Source: an uncultured Saprospiraceae bacterium
GTDB lineage: Bacteria; Bacteroidota; Bacteroidia; Chitinophagales; Saprospiraceae
Length of the DNA stretch: 45,099 nt
Reading direction: 5' to 3'
Assembly (NCBI GenBank): GCA_937923485.1
Contig: CALDUE010000032.1
Span: 1-45,099 of the forward strand
A program made the translations under genes and the position numbers. The notes under the pieces were generated by a model that was given only the letters and a program-made list of their open reading frames with translations, did not search any database and was not told the DNA's origin. Positions 42,582-45,099 of the stretch are shown here, piece by piece (the first letter of the stretch is position 1; each line of letters begins with the position of its first letter).

Positions 42582-42963
42582 AGGCGAAATTGCTGTTGCG
42601 AAACTACCCAATTAGTGGATCTCTCACAGGGATGAAGTCGAATGTTACAACGACGTGAGCCAAACTAAGAGGAAAAAGTATGCCACCCTTGATTTTAAGC
42701 AAATTTCTGTTGTCCATCGGCCTGACTGTCAGAAAATGCTTGGGCTTGACTGACAGATAGGCGAACGTTTTCGTCCTTCACCGTCAATTCGGCAGATCAT
42801 CCCAAAACTTAATCATCAGCAATCGCTCTAGATTCAGTTTCTTTCCAATGAGATAACTCATACTCTAACGTTTTGGTTCGTGTGAGGTTGCTCAAAAACT
42901 GTTACAATGAGCTTAAATGATTCCCCATGATTTGCGTTTATTTGCACCTCTAATCTGAAACCC
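42582..42963. other. Divergent intergenic region between clpC and STAS gene
   Basis: About 380 bases with no supported gene. It must hold the clpC promoter (minus) and the promoter of the STAS-rnz pair (plus). On the minus strand TAGTTTCG, close to TAnnTTTG, lies near the clpC start. An inverted repeat CTGTCAG (42726-42732) / CTGACAG (42750-42756) is a candidate operator or hairpin. No CtsR- or HrcA/CIRCE-like box was recognised. Confidence 0.45.
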
Positions 42964-43338
42964 ATGAAATACGCAGTCGACAAACAAGAGCGCCACACAG
43001 TATTTACCGTACAAGAAGGCAACCTCAATTCCGTCGTAGCACCAGAACTCAAAAGCGAGTTTGTTCTTCTTTCTAATGAGGGGATACGAAATCTCATTGT
43101 TGACTTAAGCCAGGTAGAATACATAGATTCATCTGGACTAAGCTCTATTCTAACGGCTAATCGCCTTTGGAAAGACCTCGGATCTTTTATCCTCACTGGA
43201 GAAATGCAGCCAAACGTCAAGCGTCTCATTACGATGAGCCGATTAGACTCTGTGCTCACAATCATTCCTACGGTTGCAGAAAGCATTGATTTCGCCTACA
43301 TGGAGGAATTGCAGCGCGACCTCACGAAGGAGGATTAG
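42964..43338 (+). CDS. STAS-domain anti-sigma factor antagonist
   Basis: A 124-aa cytoplasmic single-domain STAS protein of the SpoIIAA/RsbV type. The signature VEYIDSSGLSSIL carries the phosphorylatable serine (Ser56 or Ser57), and IRNLIVDLSQ and FILTGEMQPNVKRLITMSRL complete the fold. Such proteins release sigma factors or other partners by binding an anti-sigma kinase when dephosphorylated; no kinase or phosphatase partner is in the window. The stop is 4 bases before the RNase Z start, so the two are translationally coupled. Confidence 0.92.
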   Translation: MKYAVDKQERHTVFTVQEGNLNSVVAPELKSEFVLLSNEGIRNLIVDLSQVEYIDSSGLSSILTANRLWKDLGSFILTGEMQPNVKRLITMSRLDSVLTIIPTVAESIDFAYMEELQRDLTKED

Positions 43339-43342
43339 TTCA

Positions 43343-44236
43343 TTGCTGCCACTCGAAGCCCACGTACTCGGAAGTTCCGCAGCACGCCCCTATTTAGATA
43401 GAGGGACAAGTTCTCTATTTGTGCAAGCAGGTGGCAACAGGGTGCTTATCGACTGTGGAGAAGGAACGCAGCTCGAAATAGAACGCCAAGGCCTCTCTGC
43501 CGCGAAGGTAGATGTAGTGTGCATTACCCACATGCATGGAGATCATCTATATGGACTTCCAGGCTTGCTGGGTTCCCTTGCTTTAGGACAGCGTACGAAG
43601 CCACTCACGCTAATCGGTCCGAAAGAGCTTGAGCTTTATTTAGCACAGACTTTTAAGTTCAGCGAAGCTCATCTCACTTTTCCGCTGTCGTTTGTTGAAC
43701 TTGATTTCGATATGCCGGTGCGTGATGTGGTCATTCTTCGAGACTTAAAAATTCACACCATTCCGCTTATCCACCGCATTCCCGCTTGTGGATACGTTGT
43801 TGAACAAACAAGTAAAGGGCTGCCCCTAAAGGATGGTGTCATCGATGAATACAGAATTCCTTATCAGAAGATTGAGTCAATAAAGGCAGGGGAAGATTTC
43901 GTCAACAAAAAGGGAGTCAAGATTCCAAATTCAAAACTGACCAACGCTGAGCACAACCCTACTCCCCTTGCCTATTTAACAGATACATCTCCTCTCAGTC
44001 GTTATCCTGAAGGATGGTGTCCCCCATCGGTACTTTTCCATGACGCCACGTTTTCTGCCGAGGATGAAGCCCTAGCAAGGAAGACTGGCCACTCTACGGT
44101 ACTAGGAGCTGCTGCTTTCGCCAAAACTTGTAATGCTGAAGAGCTTTTTCTCACCCATATCTCAGTGCGATATGCCGATAGAGAAGTACTACTCCAAGAA
44201 GCCAAGACAGCTTTCGCCAAAACTCGCTTGGCCTAG
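43343..44236 (+). CDS. rnz: Ribonuclease Z
   Basis: A 297-aa metallo-beta-lactamase-fold tRNA 3' processing endonuclease. The zinc motif is THMHGDH (His63, His65, Asp67, His68 from the TTG start), preceded by IDCGEGTQLEIERQGL. Later motifs are GYVVEQ, AYLTDT, FHDATFSAEDEALARKTGHS and THISVRYAD, which holds the final His. The frame has no ATG near the family N-terminus; TTG 43343 gives MLPLEAHVLGSSAARPYL, matching the usual start, and lies just after the STAS stop. It fits the tRNAs here, which lack encoded CCA. Two exact 13-mers (44114-44126 and 44210-44222) both read AFAKT, the second almost at the C-terminus. Confidence 0.94.
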   Translation: MLPLEAHVLGSSAARPYLDRGTSSLFVQAGGNRVLIDCGEGTQLEIERQGLSAAKVDVVCITHMHGDHLYGLPGLLGSLALGQRTKPLTLIGPKELELYLAQTFKFSEAHLTFPLSFVELDFDMPVRDVVILRDLKIHTIPLIHRIPACGYVVEQTSKGLPLKDGVIDEYRIPYQKIESIKAGEDFVNKKGVKIPNSKLTNAEHNPTPLAYLTDTSPLSRYPEGWCPPSVLFHDATFSAEDEALARKTGHSTVLGAAAFAKTCNAEELFLTHISVRYADREVLLQEAKTAFAKTRLA

Positions 44237-44461
44237 AAGATTCCTTGCAGTCTTTTAGTATTGCTTTTACGCAACTGGTGTAGAGGTCCAAAATGGCCCT
44301 TTCTTACAAACATATTAGAGTTTTCAGGTATAGATTTTGCCTTAATCCAGGTGGATAGACATCCAACCGAGGACTAACATGTCCTATACTGAGCTTTAAC
44401 TCCCTAAAGATCAGTATTTTATTTAATACGGTAGATGTCTGTCTATAAACTGCATTAGCGG

Positions 44462-45099
44462 ATGATTTCTGGATATACCCTACCCAATAAGTGGCTTATT
44501 GCTGCTCGTTTGTTGTCTTTTTCTCTATTGACAACAATTTTCTTCTGTTTTTTCTCTTTGTCTCTTTTGGCTAAGGGACCCACTGAAGTTGGTTCGAATG
44601 TTTTACCAGAAGGTGAAGAAAACTGCGCCGCCATAGATGACGGTCTGGATCTCTTTACACCTCCTGATTACTTCGTGAATCCTGATGAAGGAAAGCGTGT
44701 AGATCTTTATTATCGTGGATTGAAGTTGCTACTGCCGACTACAGTCAATATTCCTGATCCAGCCTCTATCGAAAAGGTCTATGTAGAAGTCGTCTACAAA
44801 GGACGGCTACCAAGCGAGAGTTTGCACAGTGCTATCCAAGCGACCTTGGATGATGGTACAGACGTGAACATGACTCCAAGATTGATCTCAGGGAATTGGG
44901 GTAGTAATGGTGTAGGTATATTTTATGCGGAGGTAGGGAGTACCGACCGCGTCCAACTCAATTTTGAAGTAGAAGAAGCATCAGCTCAAAGCGTGCTCCT
45001 TTATGTGCTGCGTAATAATGCTACCCCAGGAGTTTACCAAGCGGGAACGTATGCTAATCATTTTGGCCACAACGAGACTAAACAATTCAAAATTCCACT
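44462..45099 (+). CDS. N-terminal part of a large secreted protein (cut by window end)
   Basis: The frame from ATG 44462 is open to the window edge (212 complete codons). It has a long N-terminal hydrophobic segment (LLSFSLLTTIFFCFFSLSLL) that serves as a signal peptide or anchor, then an acidic, strand-rich segment (NCAAIDDGLDLFTPPDYFVN; IEKVYVEVVYKGRLPSESLH; VQLNFEVEEASAQSVLLYVL). No known domain is recognised in the visible part. In this phylum such proteins often continue into long repeat regions and a gliding-motility or T9SS C-terminal domain, but that part is not visible. Confidence 0.75.
   Translation, partial: MISGYTLPNKWLIAARLLSFSLLTTIFFCFFSLSLLAKGPTEVGSNVLPEGEENCAAIDDGLDLFTPPDYFVNPDEGKRVDLYYRGLKLLLPTTVNIPDPASIEKVYVEVVYKGRLPSESLHSAIQATLDDGTDVNMTPRLISGNWGSNGVGIFYAEVGSTDRVQLNFEVEEASAQSVLLYVLRNNATPGVYQAGTYANHFGHNETKQFKIP

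Overview
The window is chromosomal DNA from a member of the Bacteroidota, most likely a marine Saprospiria/Lewinella-type organism. The evidence is: secreted proteins ending in type IX secretion (T9SS) sorting domains; a very long signal peptidase I with an extra N-terminal membrane domain; the bL28-bL33-DUF4295-FtsY gene order; a nonpolar CmoA-like enzyme; -7 promoter elements of the Bacteroidota type (TAnnTTTG); and almost no Shine-Dalgarno sequences. I see no prophage, integron, CRISPR array or resistance island. Most of the window is core chromosome with a few secreted accessory proteins. Genus placement is inference.

Layout. 1-4.0 kb: end of an unidentified gene, lepB, a NYN-domain/cold-shock fusion and a small secreted protein. 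4.1-7.0 kb: a double subtilisin-like T9SS protein. 7.0-9.0 kb: tRNA-Arg, rpmB, rpmG, DUF4295 gene and ftsY. 9.1-11.2 kb: envelope proteins and a YkvA-like protein. 11.2-13.3 kb: a MITE-like element and etfBA. 13.5-16.0 kb: feoA and feoB, overlapping out of frame. 16.1-20.2 kb: rmuC, an acyltransferase, miaA and a hotdog thioesterase. 20.3-22.8 kb: a large T9SS protein with choice-of-anchor B and PKD domains. 22.9-25.2 kb: pgeF, a cmoA-like gene and an isoprenylcysteine-methyltransferase-like membrane enzyme. 25.5-28.1 kb: tRNA-Glu, gapA and pgk, followed by a heptanucleotide tandem array. 28.3-30.5 kb: nucleotide-sugar genes (rfbB, UXS). 30.6-33.6 kb: outer-membrane protein, waaA and the heptose kinase rfaE1. 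33.6-38.2 kb: two T9SS proteins and a truncated third copy. 38.3-42.6 kb (minus strand): clpC, infC, rpmI, rplT. 43.0-45.1 kb: a STAS protein coupled to RNase Z, then the start of a secreted protein cut by the window edge.

Functional themes. LPS inner core and surface sugars (waaA, rfaE1, UXS, rfbB), protein export (lepB, ftsY, T9SS cargo), translation (four ribosomal proteins, IF-3, two tRNAs, miaA, RNase Z, cmoA-like), central metabolism (gapA, pgk, etfBA) and ferrous iron uptake (feoAB).

The most striking unexplained signals are: (1) a 13-base word, TTTTGGCGAAAGC, present nine times exactly and three more times with one mismatch, in both orientations and read in different frames inside unrelated genes, which looks like a genome-wide DNA-level signal; (2) a possible programmed -1 frameshift (A_AAA_AAA) that would fuse FeoA to FeoB, because feoB has no ATG start; (3) a 175-bp element with 13-bp terminal inverted repeats and TTAAA direct repeats; (4) heptanucleotide tandem arrays beside gene ends; (5) a CmoA-like enzyme beside a membrane methyltransferase; (6) a T9SS subtilisin with two protease-like domains whose first domain has Glu in place of the catalytic Asp.
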